Shown here: piece after piece, positions 8,517-17,343 of the stretch
Numbering within the stretch: position 1 is the stretch's first letter
How the letters are laid out: every line of letters begins with the position of its first letter
Assembly (NCBI RefSeq): GCF_900182575.1
Contig: NZ_FXSZ01000004.1
Span: forward strand, 124,001 to 188,000
DNA length: 64,000 nucleotides
Reading direction: 5' to 3'
Origin: Solitalea koreensis
GTDB lineage: Bacteria > Bacteroidota > Bacteroidia > Sphingobacteriales > Sphingobacteriaceae
The notes under the pieces: model-generated
Database searches by the model: none
What the model saw: only the letters and a program-made list of their open reading frames with translations
What the model was told of the DNA's origin: nothing
Made by a program: the position numbers and the translations under genes

Positions 8517-9233
8517 TTATCTCAGCTGCCTCAAATACTGCTGAATAGTGTTTTCTAAGCCGAGGTATAATGCATCACAAACAAGAGCATGGCCAATTGA
8601 AACTTCTGCTAGTTCGGGCATGCTGTCTTTCAAATATTTCAAATTGTCCAAGTCAAGATCATGGCCGGCATTAACTCCCAGACCTAATGAATGAGCTAGT
8701 TTTGCAGCTTCTAAATAAGGTTGAATGGCTTCTTCTCGTTTTTTGTGATAACCTGATGCATATGCTTCGGTATATAATTCAATGCGATCGGTGCCAATTG
8801 CTGCCGCGCCTTCAATCATTGCCAGGTCAGGGTCTACGAAAATTGAGCTTCGAATCCCTGCTTTTCTCAATTCGGCAATTATGTTTTGCAGAAACTCTTT
8901 GTTTTTGATTGTATCCCAGCCGGCGTTTGAAGTAATAGCCTGAGGAGCATCAGGAACCAATGTGCATTGGGCAGGTTTTATCTTCAATACCATTTCCATA
9001 AAACGATAATCCGGTCGGCCTTCAATGTTAAATTCTGTAGTTAAGATTGGTTTTAAATCAAGCGTATCTTGGTAACGGATATGCCGCTCATCCGGACGAG
9101 GATGGACGGTAATTCCCTGAGCTCCGAAACGCTCACAATCCAAGGCTACTTTCAAAATATCAGGATTATTGCCTCCTCGGGCATTACGTATGGTGGCGAA
9201 CTTGTTTATGTTGACACTAAGTTTTACAGACAT
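8517..9233 (-). CDS. pdxJ: Pyridoxine 5'-phosphate synthase PdxJ
   Basis: Last step of DXP-dependent vitamin B6 synthesis, joining 3-amino-2-oxopropyl phosphate and deoxyxylulose 5-phosphate in the cytosol. The 238-residue TIM barrel begins MSVKLSVNINKFATIRNARGG and contains GITVHPRPDERHI, CTLVPD and the C-terminal VSIGHALVCDALYLGL. Length is typical. It starts one base after the stop of the upstream regulator gene on the same strand, so the two are probably one transcript. Its stop touches the convergent BrkB gene. Confidence 0.97.
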   Translation of the reverse strand: MSVKLSVNINKFATIRNARGGNNPDILKVALDCERFGAQGITVHPRPDERHIRYQDTLDLKPILTTEFNIEGRPDYRFMEMVLKIKPAQCTLVPDAPQAITSNAGWDTIKNKEFLQNIIAELRKAGIRSSIFVDPDLAMIEGAAAIGTDRIELYTEAYASGYHKKREEAIQPYLEAAKLAHSLGLGVNAGHDLDLDNLKYLKDSMPELAEVSIGHALVCDALYLGLENTIQQYLRQLR

Positions 9234-9234
9234 A

Positions 9235-10710
9235 TTATTCGTTTAAGAAGTTTTCAATTGCATTAATCAGGCGTTCTTGTGCCTGTTTCTTTATAAATTT
9301 TATAGGAGCTGCGGCTCTTTCAGCACAATCCGTTAGCTCACATCGTTCACAGGTAATATTCACCAAGCGCGATATGATTTTTTCGTCATTTAAAAACTGC
9401 ACCTTTTGCGCCAACACCGGATTGATCAATAAACCGATTGTAAGACTATTGCTCTTTTCTTTATTCGGATGCTCCGGCCGCGCAATACTGATTACCAAAT
9501 ATTCATTGCTGGAATTCACATAAGAAGAGCGCTGAATTCCGATCTTCATTTCATTTGAACCTTTAGTCATCTTGTTTTCCAATAATGAAATGGAAATCCA
9601 TCTACGGCAATAATGTTCATTTAGAAAACTAGCATGAGGATTGTGTAATCCGGCAAGATGAAGCTCTTTCGCCAATACCGTTTCTCCCGACTGAATATCG
9701 TGGTCAAATTTAAGGAAGAAAAGCTGATGCAACCCAAAAAATTTAGGAAGAATGCTCGTTAATCGGTACATAAATACCTCAGAAGTCGCAGGGTAAGAAT
9801 TGATAATGGTAGCCAATTTTTCACTGTCCCAGGTAGTTGAGCTGAATACTTGTTGCATATCTTCTACCAGCTGATCACAAGAAATAAGTAAAGCTCCGGC
9901 AAAATACGACGCCTTAAAATTATTCAATACCGCTTCAAATGATTCGGATTTCGCCCAAGCGGAAGTGTTGGGCCTGTCATGTAGTTCTTGAAATTGAAAG
10001 CCTATTTCTTTTGCCAGTATAAATGCTTTCTGATTTGTACTTAACAGTCCGTTTATGAGTAATTGTTGCTTTTTGGAATGGTATAAAGAACGGAGTTGTG
10101 CTAAGCCTGTTTGTTTTTGCAGTTGATAAGAAACTGTTATGCCGAATTTTTCTTTAAGAATAAGTTCAAGTTTGGGCGTTAAGTTTACATCATTTTGTTC
10201 TAACGAATATAGCTCAGCAAGTTGCTGTGCTGATGCTTCTATTTCTCCAAAATAATTTTCATGCATCTCTTGAAATGACCGAAGGGCATCAAAATAAAAT
10301 TGATCCACACTTATATCATGACTTCGTGCAATCTCAATTAATGTGTTTATAAAAGCTCCAAATCGGGCTGGGGCAGTAGTAAAGGCATCAATTAATGTGG
10401 AATTGTCTAATCCGAAATGCTCGAGAGGCAATTCTTTCATGAATTCTGAACTTAAGAGCCGTGCAACCGTTAGCTGTTTTTTATCCATCTCGAGCGATAC
10501 AAGCTGATCATAACTCACATCCAGAGCATCGGCAATCAACGCAATTTTACTTGGTTTCGGATGTTTTTTACTTTTCTCGATTTCATTGAGATAAGAAACA
10601 GAAACTCCTGTTTTTAAAGCCAGTTCGGTTAAGGAGATTCCTTTTTCTGACCTTAGGGTTCTGATTTTCAGTCCAAGAATAAGGCGGATAGTGTCTTCGT
10701 TAAGTATCAA
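9235..10710 (-). CDS. XRE-HTH/ImmA-IrrE-like transcriptional regulator (ScfR/RamB-like)
   Basis: The 491-residue regulator has an XRE helix-turn-helix at about 9-65. A degenerate ImmA/IrrE peptidase-like region follows at about 180-285, and a C-terminal short-chain-fatty-acyl-regulator-type region carries CERCELTDC at 454-462. In the zinc-protease motif, the two His of HExxH are replaced (Lys234 and Phe238, with Glu235 kept), so it should not be a protease. It is divergent from aceB and aceA, the same arrangement by which RamB/ScfR proteins control acetate and glyoxylate genes in other bacteria. This suggests control of aceBA, probably sensing an acyl-CoA or related metabolite (inference). 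It is probably co-transcribed with pdxJ. Confidence 0.85.
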   Translation of the reverse strand: MILNEDTIRLILGLKIRTLRSEKGISLTELALKTGVSVSYLNEIEKSKKHPKPSKIALIADALDVSYDQLVSLEMDKKQLTVARLLSSEFMKELPLEHFGLDNSTLIDAFTTAPARFGAFINTLIEIARSHDISVDQFYFDALRSFQEMHENYFGEIEASAQQLAELYSLEQNDVNLTPKLELILKEKFGITVSYQLQKQTGLAQLRSLYHSKKQQLLINGLLSTNQKAFILAKEIGFQFQELHDRPNTSAWAKSESFEAVLNNFKASYFAGALLISCDQLVEDMQQVFSSTTWDSEKLATIINSYPATSEVFMYRLTSILPKFFGLHQLFFLKFDHDIQSGETVLAKELHLAGLHNPHASFLNEHYCRRWISISLLENKMTKGSNEMKIGIQRSSYVNSSNEYLVISIARPEHPNKEKSNSLTIGLLINPVLAQKVQFLNDEKIISRLVNITCERCELTDCAERAAAPIKFIKKQAQERLINAIENFLNE

Positions 10711-10772
10711 ATTTTCTGTGATTGACTTTTAAATCAAATTAACTCAATATTTTTTATTCAAACAAATTTCAC

Positions 10773-10811
10773 TAAAAGCGTAAAAATAAAATTAGCGAAT
10801 TTTCGCTTTTA
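10773..10811. promoter_or_regulatory. Candidate operator: nested inverted repeats between regulator and aceB
   Basis: TAAAAGCG at 10773-10780 and its complement at 10804-10811 form an outer inverted repeat. AGCGAA (10794-10799) and TTCGCT (10802-10807) form an inner palindrome with a 2-bp spacer. The divergent intergenic position next to an XRE regulator supports an operator role; no binding data are available. Confidence 0.5.
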
Positions 10812-10823
10812 AAATATTTTTGC

Positions 10824-10831
10824 TATATTAG
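10824..10831 (+). promoter_or_regulatory. Candidate aceB -7 element
   Basis: TATATTAG matches TAnnTTTG with one mismatch, 26 bp before the aceB start. The corresponding -33 region would overlap the palindrome ending at 10811, so operator binding would block it. Confidence 0.35.
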
Positions 10832-10857
10832 TTTAACAATCAATAACATAAGATGCT

Positions 10858-12471
10858 ATGGAAAACACAATCTCTCAGCCGTTGGTAGCTATTCGGAACG
10901 GGTACGACGGCCAACACAGTCAATTGCTCACTCCTGCTGCCATTGAATTCATGGTGGCATTACATCGTAATTTCGAAGAAACACGTCGTGATCTGCTTTG
11001 TAACCGGATGGAGCGTCAACGTGATATTAATAACGGACAAATGCCTGATTTTTTACCTGAAACAGAATGGATACGTTCTGCTGACTGGAAGGTGGCGTCA
11101 ACCCCTGCTGATCTGCAAAATCGCAAAGTGGAAATTACCGGTCCTGTTGATCGCAAAATGATCATCAATGGATTGAATTCAGGAGCTAACGTGTACATGG
11201 CCGATTTTGAAGATGCCACTTCTCCAACTTGGGAAAATGTGATCGAGGGGCAACAAAACTTGTATCATGCTATCCGTCGCAAAATAGATTTTGAAACCCC
11301 GGAAGGTAAAAGTTATAAACTGAATGATAAAACTGCAGTTTTAATGGTTCGTCCACGTGGCTGGCATTTGGATGAAAATCACTTTCAGGTAGATGGCCGG
11401 TCAATTTCGGCCTCTTTATTTGATTTTGGTTTATACTTCTTCCACAATGCACATGAGTTAATCCGTCGTGGAACTGCACCCTATTTTTACTTGCCGAAAT
11501 TGGAAAGTCATTTGGAAGCAAGATTATGGAATCAGGTGTTTGAGTTCGCTCAAGAAAAACTCGGCATTCCTCACGGAATGGTAAAGTGTACCGTGCTTAT
11601 TGAAACTATTTTAGCCGCATTTGAAATGGATGAAATTTTGTTTGAATTACGTGATCATATTACCGGTTTAAATGCCGGTCGTTGGGATTATATATTCAGC
11701 ATTATTAAAAAATTTCGTTTAAACTCCCGTTTTATTCTTCCTGATCGAAGCCAGGTAACCATGCGCGTTCCTTTTATGCACGCTTATACACAATTATTGG
11801 TACAAACCTGCCATAAGCGTGGTGCGCATGCAATGGGAGGAATGGCGGCTTTTATTCCAAGTCGCAAAGATGAAGATGTGAATTTGATGACCTTTGAAAA
11901 GGTGAAAGAGGATAAGGATTTTGAAGTTGCTAATGGCTTTGATGGAACATGGGTGGCTCACCCTGATTTAATTGCAGTCGCCCGAGCTTCATTTGATAAG
12001 GCATTGGGAGATAAACCACATCAGAAATATAACCTGCTTGAAGATATTGATATAAAGGCATGTGATCTGCTAAATATTCCTTCTGCGCAAAATCACATTA
12101 CCGAGCAAGGTATCCGCTTGAATATTAATGTAGGCATACGATACATTGCTTCATGGCTCAATGGAGTAGGAGCTGCTGCAATTAATAATTTGATGGAAGA
12201 TGCCGCTACTGCTGAAATTTCACGTGCACAAGTTTGGCAGTGGATTCGTCATGGAAGTATTATGGCAAACTGGAAACTTATCGACCGCGCTTATGTAAGC
12301 ACCATTATTGAAGAAGAAAAAGAAAAACTGCGTGCTGAAGTTGGGGAAGAGGGATTTCATAAAGAAAAATTTCTTTTGGCTTCCTGCTTATTTTCTGAAC
12401 TGATTTTTGCTAAACAGTTTCCAGAATTTTTGACCCTGTTGGCCTACCCTTACATTCAATACAATGACTGA
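10858..12471 (+). CDS. aceB: Malate synthase A
   Basis: Condenses glyoxylate with acetyl-CoA to malate in the glyoxylate bypass. The 537-residue length and the motifs TGPVDRKMIINGLNSGA, YMADFEDATSPTW, VRPRGWHLDE, YLPKLESHLEA and GGMAAFIP fit the A isoform (about 530 residues) rather than MSG. The start is the ATG at 10858. Isocitrate lyase follows 117 bp downstream on the same strand, with a REP-like repeat between, and the likely regulator is divergent. Confidence 0.97.
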   Translation: MENTISQPLVAIRNGYDGQHSQLLTPAAIEFMVALHRNFEETRRDLLCNRMERQRDINNGQMPDFLPETEWIRSADWKVASTPADLQNRKVEITGPVDRKMIINGLNSGANVYMADFEDATSPTWENVIEGQQNLYHAIRRKIDFETPEGKSYKLNDKTAVLMVRPRGWHLDENHFQVDGRSISASLFDFGLYFFHNAHELIRRGTAPYFYLPKLESHLEARLWNQVFEFAQEKLGIPHGMVKCTVLIETILAAFEMDEILFELRDHITGLNAGRWDYIFSIIKKFRLNSRFILPDRSQVTMRVPFMHAYTQLLVQTCHKRGAHAMGGMAAFIPSRKDEDVNLMTFEKVKEDKDFEVANGFDGTWVAHPDLIAVARASFDKALGDKPHQKYNLLEDIDIKACDLLNIPSAQNHITEQGIRLNINVGIRYIASWLNGVGAAAINNLMEDAATAEISRAQVWQWIRHGSIMANWKLIDRAYVSTIIEEEKEKLRAEVGEEGFHKEKFLLASCLFSELIFAKQFPEFLTLLAYPYIQYND

Positions 12472-12486
12472 TTATTAAGATTTTCA

Positions 12487-12544
12487 CACTGATCGAGTGG
12501 AATGTTACAGCTAAAAACGCTTCAACTCCGCTCAGCGTGACATT
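12487..12544. repeat. REP-like inverted repeat, copy 1
   Basis: The right arm at 12520-12544 reads, on the minus strand, as TGTCACGCTGAGCGGAGTTG with a GAAG tail. A more degenerate opposite arm lies at 12487-12510. It is the same family as the copies at 17276, 39237 and 43793. It separates aceB from aceA. Confidence 0.7.
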
Positions 12545-12588
12545 TGTATGTTTCAAAACGTATTACTTACTACTTAGAACTTGAAAAT

Positions 12589-13872
12589 ATGTCACTTGAA
12601 CAGAAAGCTGAGTTATTGGCCACCGAGTGGGCTACTCATTCCCGTTGGAAAGACGTTTCTCGTACTTATAAACCTGAGCAGGTACTTCGATTGACCGGGT
12701 CAGTCAGAATTGAACATACATTAGCTCGTTTAGGAGCAAATCGTTTGTGGGATTTACTCCAAGCTGAAGATTATGTTGCAGCACTCGGTGCTCTTACGGG
12801 AAACCAGGCGGTGCAGCAAGTGCAAGCCGGTTTAAAAGCCATTTATTTAAGCGGTTGGCAGGTTGCTGCCGATGCTAATATTGCTGGAGAAATGTATCCG
12901 GATCAAAGTTTATACCCTGCGAATAGTGTTCCGTTGGTGGTGAAACGGATTAACAATGCATTAATGCGTGCCGATCAGATTCAAACCTTAGAAGGCAAAG
13001 GTGATGTGCATTGGTTTGCGCCAATAGTTGCCGATGCGGAAGCTGGTTTTGGAGGTAATTTAAATGCTTTTGAGCTGATGAAAGCCATGATCGAGGCCGG
13101 AGCAGCCGGGGTTCATTTTGAAGATCAGCTTGCTTCTGCCAAGAAATGCGGACATATGGGTGGTAAAGTATTGGTCCCAACGGGAGAGTTTATCGCCAAG
13201 TTAAACGCAGCTCGCTTAGCATCGGATGTAATGGGAGTTTCAACACTCATTATTGCCCGTACTGATGCTGATGCCGCAACCTTAATAACCAGCGATTGTG
13301 ATGAACGTGATCAATCATTTATAACTTCTGCAGAGCGTACCAGTGAAGGATTTTATCATGTTAAGGCGGGGTTGGAGCAAGCAATTAATCGCGGTTTGAG
13401 TTATGCTCCTTATGCCGATTTAGTTTGGTGTGAAACATCAAAACCTGATTTGGGGCAAGCTCGTGAATTTGCTCAAGCCATTCATACTCAGTTTCCTGAT
13501 CAAATGTTGGCTTATAACTGCTCGCCTTCGTTCAATTGGAAGAAGAATTTGGATGAACACACCATGCTTCATTTCCGCGAAGAATTGGCAGCGATGGGTT
13601 ATAACTTCCAATTCATTACCCTGGCCGGTTTCCATGTCTTAAATACGGCCATGTTTGAACTGGCGATGACTTACGGCGAATTGGGGATGCTAGGATTTTC
13701 CCGCTTACAAGAACGCGAGTTTGTATTGCAGCAAGAACATGGTTTCCGTGCGATAAAACATCAAGCGTTTGTAGGGACCGGTTATTTTGATGAAGTGCAA
13801 AATATCATTATGGAAGGTATGGCCTCTACTACAGCTCTAAAAGGTTCAACCGAAGAAGAACAGTTTCGCTAG
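12589..13872 (+). CDS. aceA: Isocitrate lyase
   Basis: Splits isocitrate into succinate and glyoxylate. The ATG at 12589 gives MSLEQKAELLATEW and a 427-residue protein of normal length; an upstream in-frame TTG at 12544 lies in the REP-like repeat and is unlikely. The active-site segment KKCGHMGGK carries Cys187. DADAGFG is conserved as VADAEAGFGG, and IARTDADAA and YNCSPSFNW are present. Together with aceB it completes the glyoxylate bypass. Confidence 0.97.
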   Translation: MSLEQKAELLATEWATHSRWKDVSRTYKPEQVLRLTGSVRIEHTLARLGANRLWDLLQAEDYVAALGALTGNQAVQQVQAGLKAIYLSGWQVAADANIAGEMYPDQSLYPANSVPLVVKRINNALMRADQIQTLEGKGDVHWFAPIVADAEAGFGGNLNAFELMKAMIEAGAAGVHFEDQLASAKKCGHMGGKVLVPTGEFIAKLNAARLASDVMGVSTLIIARTDADAATLITSDCDERDQSFITSAERTSEGFYHVKAGLEQAINRGLSYAPYADLVWCETSKPDLGQAREFAQAIHTQFPDQMLAYNCSPSFNWKKNLDEHTMLHFREELAAMGYNFQFITLAGFHVLNTAMFELAMTYGELGMLGFSRLQEREFVLQQEHGFRAIKHQAFVGTGYFDEVQNIIMEGMASTTALKGSTEEEQFR

Positions 13873-13993
13873 AGGGTGAAGATTAGAATTATTCAATGAT
13901 AGAATTATAGAATGAGTGCAGGAATAGTGTAAGTTTGATTGAATGAGGGATGATTTTTATTCTCGCCTTCTCTCAACTCAATCATTCTCTAAT

Positions 13994-14254
13994 TCAGTCA
14001 TTTTTTTTAGGAATGGGAGCAGTTTTAGGAGTGGCGTCTTTAACTCCACGTAAGTGAATGATCAATCCGTTCAAGAAGTTGCGTAAAATCTGATCGCCCA
14101 TTGGTTTAAAATTAGGATGATCGTCTGCACGGAAAAAAGCAGAAAGTTCAGTGGTGGTAATTCGAAAATCCACTAAACCTAATATCTTGACGATATCATC
14201 GTCGCGTAGCTTTAAGGCTACTCTTAATTTCTTTATAACGTCGTTGTTGCTCAT
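13994..14254 (-). CDS. DUF1456 family protein (YehS-like), single repeat
   Basis: The 86-residue protein consists of one DUF1456 repeat, including MSNNDVIKKLRVALKLRDDD and ELSAFFRADDHPNF. E. coli YehS-type members usually have two such repeats in about 155 residues, so this is a half-length form. The start is unambiguous and there is no frameshift at the end, which suggests a genuine short version. The function is unknown. It lies downstream of ahcY on the same strand, separated by a terminator. Confidence 0.8.
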   Translation of the reverse strand: MSNNDVIKKLRVALKLRDDDIVKILGLVDFRITTTELSAFFRADDHPNFKPMGDQILRNFLNGLIIHLRGVKDATPKTAPIPKKND

Positions 14255-14361
14255 GTTTTAAGATTGAAGAATCAGGAAAAAAGACTTCTGCAAAAGTACG
14301 GAATTGAGATAAGGTTTTAGGTGAAAGGATTAAGGTTTTCATTGCCTGGGTTATATTTCAT

Positions 14362-14398
14362 AAAAAATCCCCGAATCATGAATGATCGGGGATTTTTT
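14362..14398 (-). terminator. Terminator of ahcY
   Basis: Perfect 13-bp inverted repeat AAAAAATCCCCGA (14362-14374) with 14386-14398. Read on the minus strand it is a GC-rich stem followed by T residues, 40 bp after the ahcY stop. Confidence 0.88.
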
Positions 14399-14438
14399 AT
14401 CTGAGAATGATTCTATAAATCAATCATTCGTTTAATAA

Positions 14439-15746
14439 TTAGTAGCGATAAGCTTCAGGTTTAAACGGACCTTGAACGTCAACGCCGATATAATCAGCTT
14501 GTTCTTTAGTCAGCTCATCTAATTCAACACCAATTTTAGCAAGGTGTAAGCGAGCAACTTTTTCATCCAGGTGCTTAGGTAAGGTGTAAACTTCGTTTTT
14601 GTAAGCAGCTCTGTTGGTCCATAACTCTAATTGCGCCAAGGTTTGGTTCGTGAACGAGTTCGACATTACAAACGATGGGTGACCAGTAGCACAGCCTAAG
14701 TTTACCAAGCGACCTTCCGCCAAAATGATTATATCTTTACCGTCGAGGGTGTATTTGTCAACCTGCGGTTTGATTTCAATTTTAGATGCACCGTGGTTTT
14801 CGTTTAACCAAGCCATGTCAATTTCATTGTCGAAGTGGCCAATGTTACAAACAATAGCTTTATCTTTCATTGAGCGGAAATGTTCGCCGGTTACAATGTT
14901 GTAATTACCAGTTGCAGTAACAATGATATCAGCTTCTTTAACCGCATCTTTCATTTTCTTCACCTCGAAACCTTCCATTGCGGCTTGAAGTGCACAGATA
15001 GGGTCGATTTCGGTAACGATTACACGAACACCTGCATTGCGCAATGAATCAGCAGAACCTTTACCAACATCACCGTAACCTGCAACAACAGCCACTTTAC
15101 CAGCCATCATAACATCAGTAGCACGACGAATAGCATCAACTAATGATTCACGGCAACCGTATTTATTATCGAATTTCGATTTAGTAACCGAGTCGTTTAC
15201 GTTGATTGCAGGTAAATACAAGGTGCCGTTTTTCATACGCTCGTATAAGCGATGAACACCAGTAGTGGTTTCTTCTGAAAGACCGCGGATGCCATCAATT
15301 AACTGAGGGTATTTATCAAAAACCATATTGGTTAAATCTCCACCATCATCAAGGATCATATTCAATGGTTTACGCTCTTCTCCAAAGAATAAGGTTTGCT
15401 CAATACACCAGTCAAATTCTTCAGCATTCATGCCTTTCCACGCATAAACAGAGATACCTGCTGCCGCGATAGCTGCTGCTGCATGATCTTGTGTAGAGAA
15501 AATATTGCATGACGACCAGGTAACCTCAGCGCCTAATTCAATTAATGTTTCGATCAGAACCGCTGTTTGGATAGTCATGTGCAAGCAACCTGCAATGCGA
15601 GCACCTTTTAAAGGTTTTGATGCACCGAACTCTTTGCGAAGTGACATTAAACCAGGCATTTCTGCTTCAGCAAGTTCAATTTCTTTACGACCCCATTCTG
15701 CAAGTGAAATGTCTTTCACTTTATATTTTACATACGTTTCTACCAT
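14439..15746 (-). CDS. ahcY: Adenosylhomocysteinase
   Basis: Hydrolyses S-adenosylhomocysteine to adenosine and homocysteine, recycling the methyl cycle product. The start at 15746 (MVETYVKYKVKDISLA) gives 435 residues; a longer frame upstream would lie in the promoter. Features are GCLHMTIQTAVLIETL, SCNIFSTQDHAAAAIA, the NAD-binding VAGYGDVGKGSADSLR, NIGHFDNEIDM and the C-terminal PFKPEAYRY that closes the NAD site. A near-perfect promoter lies 30 bp upstream, leaving a short leader with no room for a SAH riboswitch. Confidence 0.98.
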   Translation of the reverse strand: MVETYVKYKVKDISLAEWGRKEIELAEAEMPGLMSLRKEFGASKPLKGARIAGCLHMTIQTAVLIETLIELGAEVTWSSCNIFSTQDHAAAAIAAAGISVYAWKGMNAEEFDWCIEQTLFFGEERKPLNMILDDGGDLTNMVFDKYPQLIDGIRGLSEETTTGVHRLYERMKNGTLYLPAINVNDSVTKSKFDNKYGCRESLVDAIRRATDVMMAGKVAVVAGYGDVGKGSADSLRNAGVRVIVTEIDPICALQAAMEGFEVKKMKDAVKEADIIVTATGNYNIVTGEHFRSMKDKAIVCNIGHFDNEIDMAWLNENHGASKIEIKPQVDKYTLDGKDIIILAEGRLVNLGCATGHPSFVMSNSFTNQTLAQLELWTNRAAYKNEVYTLPKHLDEKVARLHLAKIGVELDELTKEQADYIGVDVQGPFKPEAYRY

Positions 15747-15776
15747 GATATTTTGTATTCTTTTTTTAAGAGAACG

Positions 15777-15807
15777 CAAAGGTAAGGCATAAGTTTGTGA
15801 ATCGCAA
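15777..15807 (-). promoter_or_regulatory. ahcY promoter (TTG-N20-TACCTTTG)
   Basis: On the minus strand, TTG (15805-15807) and TACCTTTG (15777-15784) are separated by 20 bp, matching the Bacteroidota housekeeping promoter. Transcription should start about 10 bp before the ATG region. Confidence 0.75.
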
Positions 15808-15997
15808 TGAATATGCTGTTATGGTATTGTAAATTAAGCAGTTAATTAGTTTGTTTATTTGTTGGCTGACAACCTGAGATTAATCAATCAAAAACAAATG
15901 AACCAATGAGCAATGGACAATCAGGATTTGACAAAACAAATTCAGGTAATTGAAGGTTAAACAATTACTTTTGTAGAAATAAAATACTATTAAGCGT

Positions 15998-16408
15998 ATG
16001 TACCCAGAATACATGGTAGCGCCTATGCGCGAAGATTTAACGACTGCTGGTTTTGAGCAGTTAATGACTGCTGAACAAGTTGAAAATGCAATGACAGGAG
16101 CAGGAACCGTATTGGTTATGGTGAATTCAGTTTGCGGTTGTGCGGCTGCAAATGCACGTCCTGCAGCTAAAATTGCAGCCAAAAATGCTAAACGTCCTGA
16201 TAAATTGGTAACCGTTTTTGCAGGTATGGAAAAAGAGGCTGTTGATAAAGCTCGTGGTTATATGTTGCCTTATCCTCCTTCTTCGCCTTCAATTGCTTTG
16301 TTTAAAGATGGCAAATTGGTTCATATGATTGAGCGTCATCATATCGAAGGCCGCCCGGCTCAAATGATTGCAGAAAATCTGATCGGCGCATTTGAACAAT
16401 ATTGCTAA
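15998..16408 (+). CDS. Bacilliredoxin, BrxA/BrxB (YphP/YqiW) family
   Basis: Removes bacillithiol or a similar thiol from mixed disulfides in Firmicutes; in Bacteroidota the family is widespread and its thiol partner may also be bacillithiol (inference). The 136-residue protein begins MYPEYMVAPMREDL and has the CGC active site at 46-48 in NSVCGCAAANARPA, followed by YPPSSPSIALFKDGKLVHMI. Length is typical. TACTTTTG at 15966-15973 is a plausible -7 element. A bidirectional terminator separates it from the convergent YceI gene. Confidence 0.93.
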   Translation: MYPEYMVAPMREDLTTAGFEQLMTAEQVENAMTGAGTVLVMVNSVCGCAAANARPAAKIAAKNAKRPDKLVTVFAGMEKEAVDKARGYMLPYPPSSPSIALFKDGKLVHMIERHHIEGRPAQMIAENLIGAFEQYC

Positions 16409-16465
16409 AATTTAGTTAATGGTTAACAGTTGTCAGTTATTGGTATTTTGATAACTTGATTATAC

Positions 16466-16497
16466 AAAAAAGCTCAGTATAGTTGCTGAGCTTTTTT
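16466..16497. terminator. Bidirectional terminator between bacilliredoxin and yceI genes
   Basis: Perfect 12-bp stem AAAAAAGCTCAG (16466-16477) with 16486-16497 and an 8-nt loop. It has a T run on either strand, in a convergent gap. Confidence 0.88.
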
Positions 16498-16522
16498 TGT
16501 CTTTAGTCTATGTTTTTAATCC

Positions 16523-17119
16523 TTACTTGCTTGCAACAAGGCTGATTTTCAATGTAAAATCGTTAGCAATTGCTTTGTCGCCTACATTGAAGAAGCTAGC
16601 CGATCCGTAACGGATATCAAAAGCAGTACGGTCAATTGTTAGGTTAGCAGTAGCAACAAGATTATTGCCTGCTTTTTTAACAGTTGCAGGGAACGTTTGC
16701 GGTTTGGTTATCCCTTTGATGGTAAGATTACCAGAAATTTCGTAGCTATCAGCACCAGTACTTTTTACTTCAGTGATGTCAAATTTTGCCGTAGGGAATT
16801 TCTCTGTACTGAAGAAGTCATCGTTTTTTAAGTGGCCGATTAATTTGCCGTTGTAGTTTGCGTCAGTAATATCTGAGCAAGAAATGGAGTTCATGTCAAT
16901 CGTGAATGTACCACCTTTGATTGTTTTGCCATCATAAGTTAAGCTACCGGTTGCTAGTTTAATAGCCCCACTGTGTTCGCCGGTTACTTTTTTAGCGTTC
17001 CATTCAACGGTGCTTTTAGTCGCATCTACTTTAAACGTTTCAGCTTTTTTACCTGGTGTTGTAAATGACATTAACGCAGTTGCTGCAACCATTGTTAATG
17101 CTGTGAAAAATTTATTCAT
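16523..17119 (-). CDS. YceI family lipid-binding periplasmic protein (paralogue 1)
   Basis: The 198-residue protein has a signal peptide (about 1-22, MNKFFTALTMVAATALMSFT) and a full YceI domain, a lipocalin-like barrel that binds isoprenoid or polar lipids in homologues. Typical pieces are STVEWNAKKVTGEHSGAIKL, GTFTIDMNSI, KFPTAKFDIT and GNLTIKGITKPQTFP. A second YceI gene lies 224 bp upstream on the same strand and a third at 38580; the first two are clearly related to each other (shared GGTFxxDMxSI and LTIKGITKP), suggesting tandem duplication. Confidence 0.93.
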   Translation of the reverse strand: MNKFFTALTMVAATALMSFTTPGKKAETFKVDATKSTVEWNAKKVTGEHSGAIKLATGSLTYDGKTIKGGTFTIDMNSISCSDITDANYNGKLIGHLKNDDFFSTEKFPTAKFDITEVKSTGADSYEISGNLTIKGITKPQTFPATVKKAGNNLVATANLTIDRTAFDIRYGSASFFNVGDKAIANDFTLKISLVASK

Positions 17120-17203
17120 ACTTATTTTTTATTGCATATTGTTTACGGCTGCAAATATATGTTTAAACATCTAGTTTTGCAAGCGCAAATATGGTATTAA
17201 ATA

Positions 17204-17236
17204 AAACAGCCGAAATAACTCCTATTTCGGCTGTTT
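17204..17236 (-). terminator. Terminator between the two yceI genes
   Basis: Perfect 14-bp inverted repeat AAACAGCCGAAATA (17204-17217) with 17223-17236 and a 5-nt loop, downstream of the second YceI gene. Confidence 0.8.
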
Positions 17237-17275
17237 ATTAATTGATTATATCCGATGTTCGATTTGACTTAAGAA

Positions 17276-17301
17276 TGTCACACTGAGCGGAGTCGAATCA
17301 G
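17276..17301. repeat. REP-like repeat, copy 2 (single arm)
   Basis: TGTCACACTGAGCGGAGTCG followed by AATCAG. It matches the arms of the copies at 12520, 39237 and 43793, but no opposite arm is visible here. Confidence 0.7.
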
Positions 17302-17343
17302 TATTTTAATAAGGCACAACGCGTTTAATAATGTTAAAATGTT

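Noticed and set aside
12544..12588. Longer isocitrate lyase start at the TTG at 12544
   Set aside because: It begins in the REP-like repeat and adds residues without family similarity; the ATG at 12589 gives the normal length.
15747..15807. Possible SAH or SAM riboswitch before ahcY
   Set aside because: The promoter TTG-N20-TACCTTTG lies about 30 bp before the start codon, so the leader is too short.
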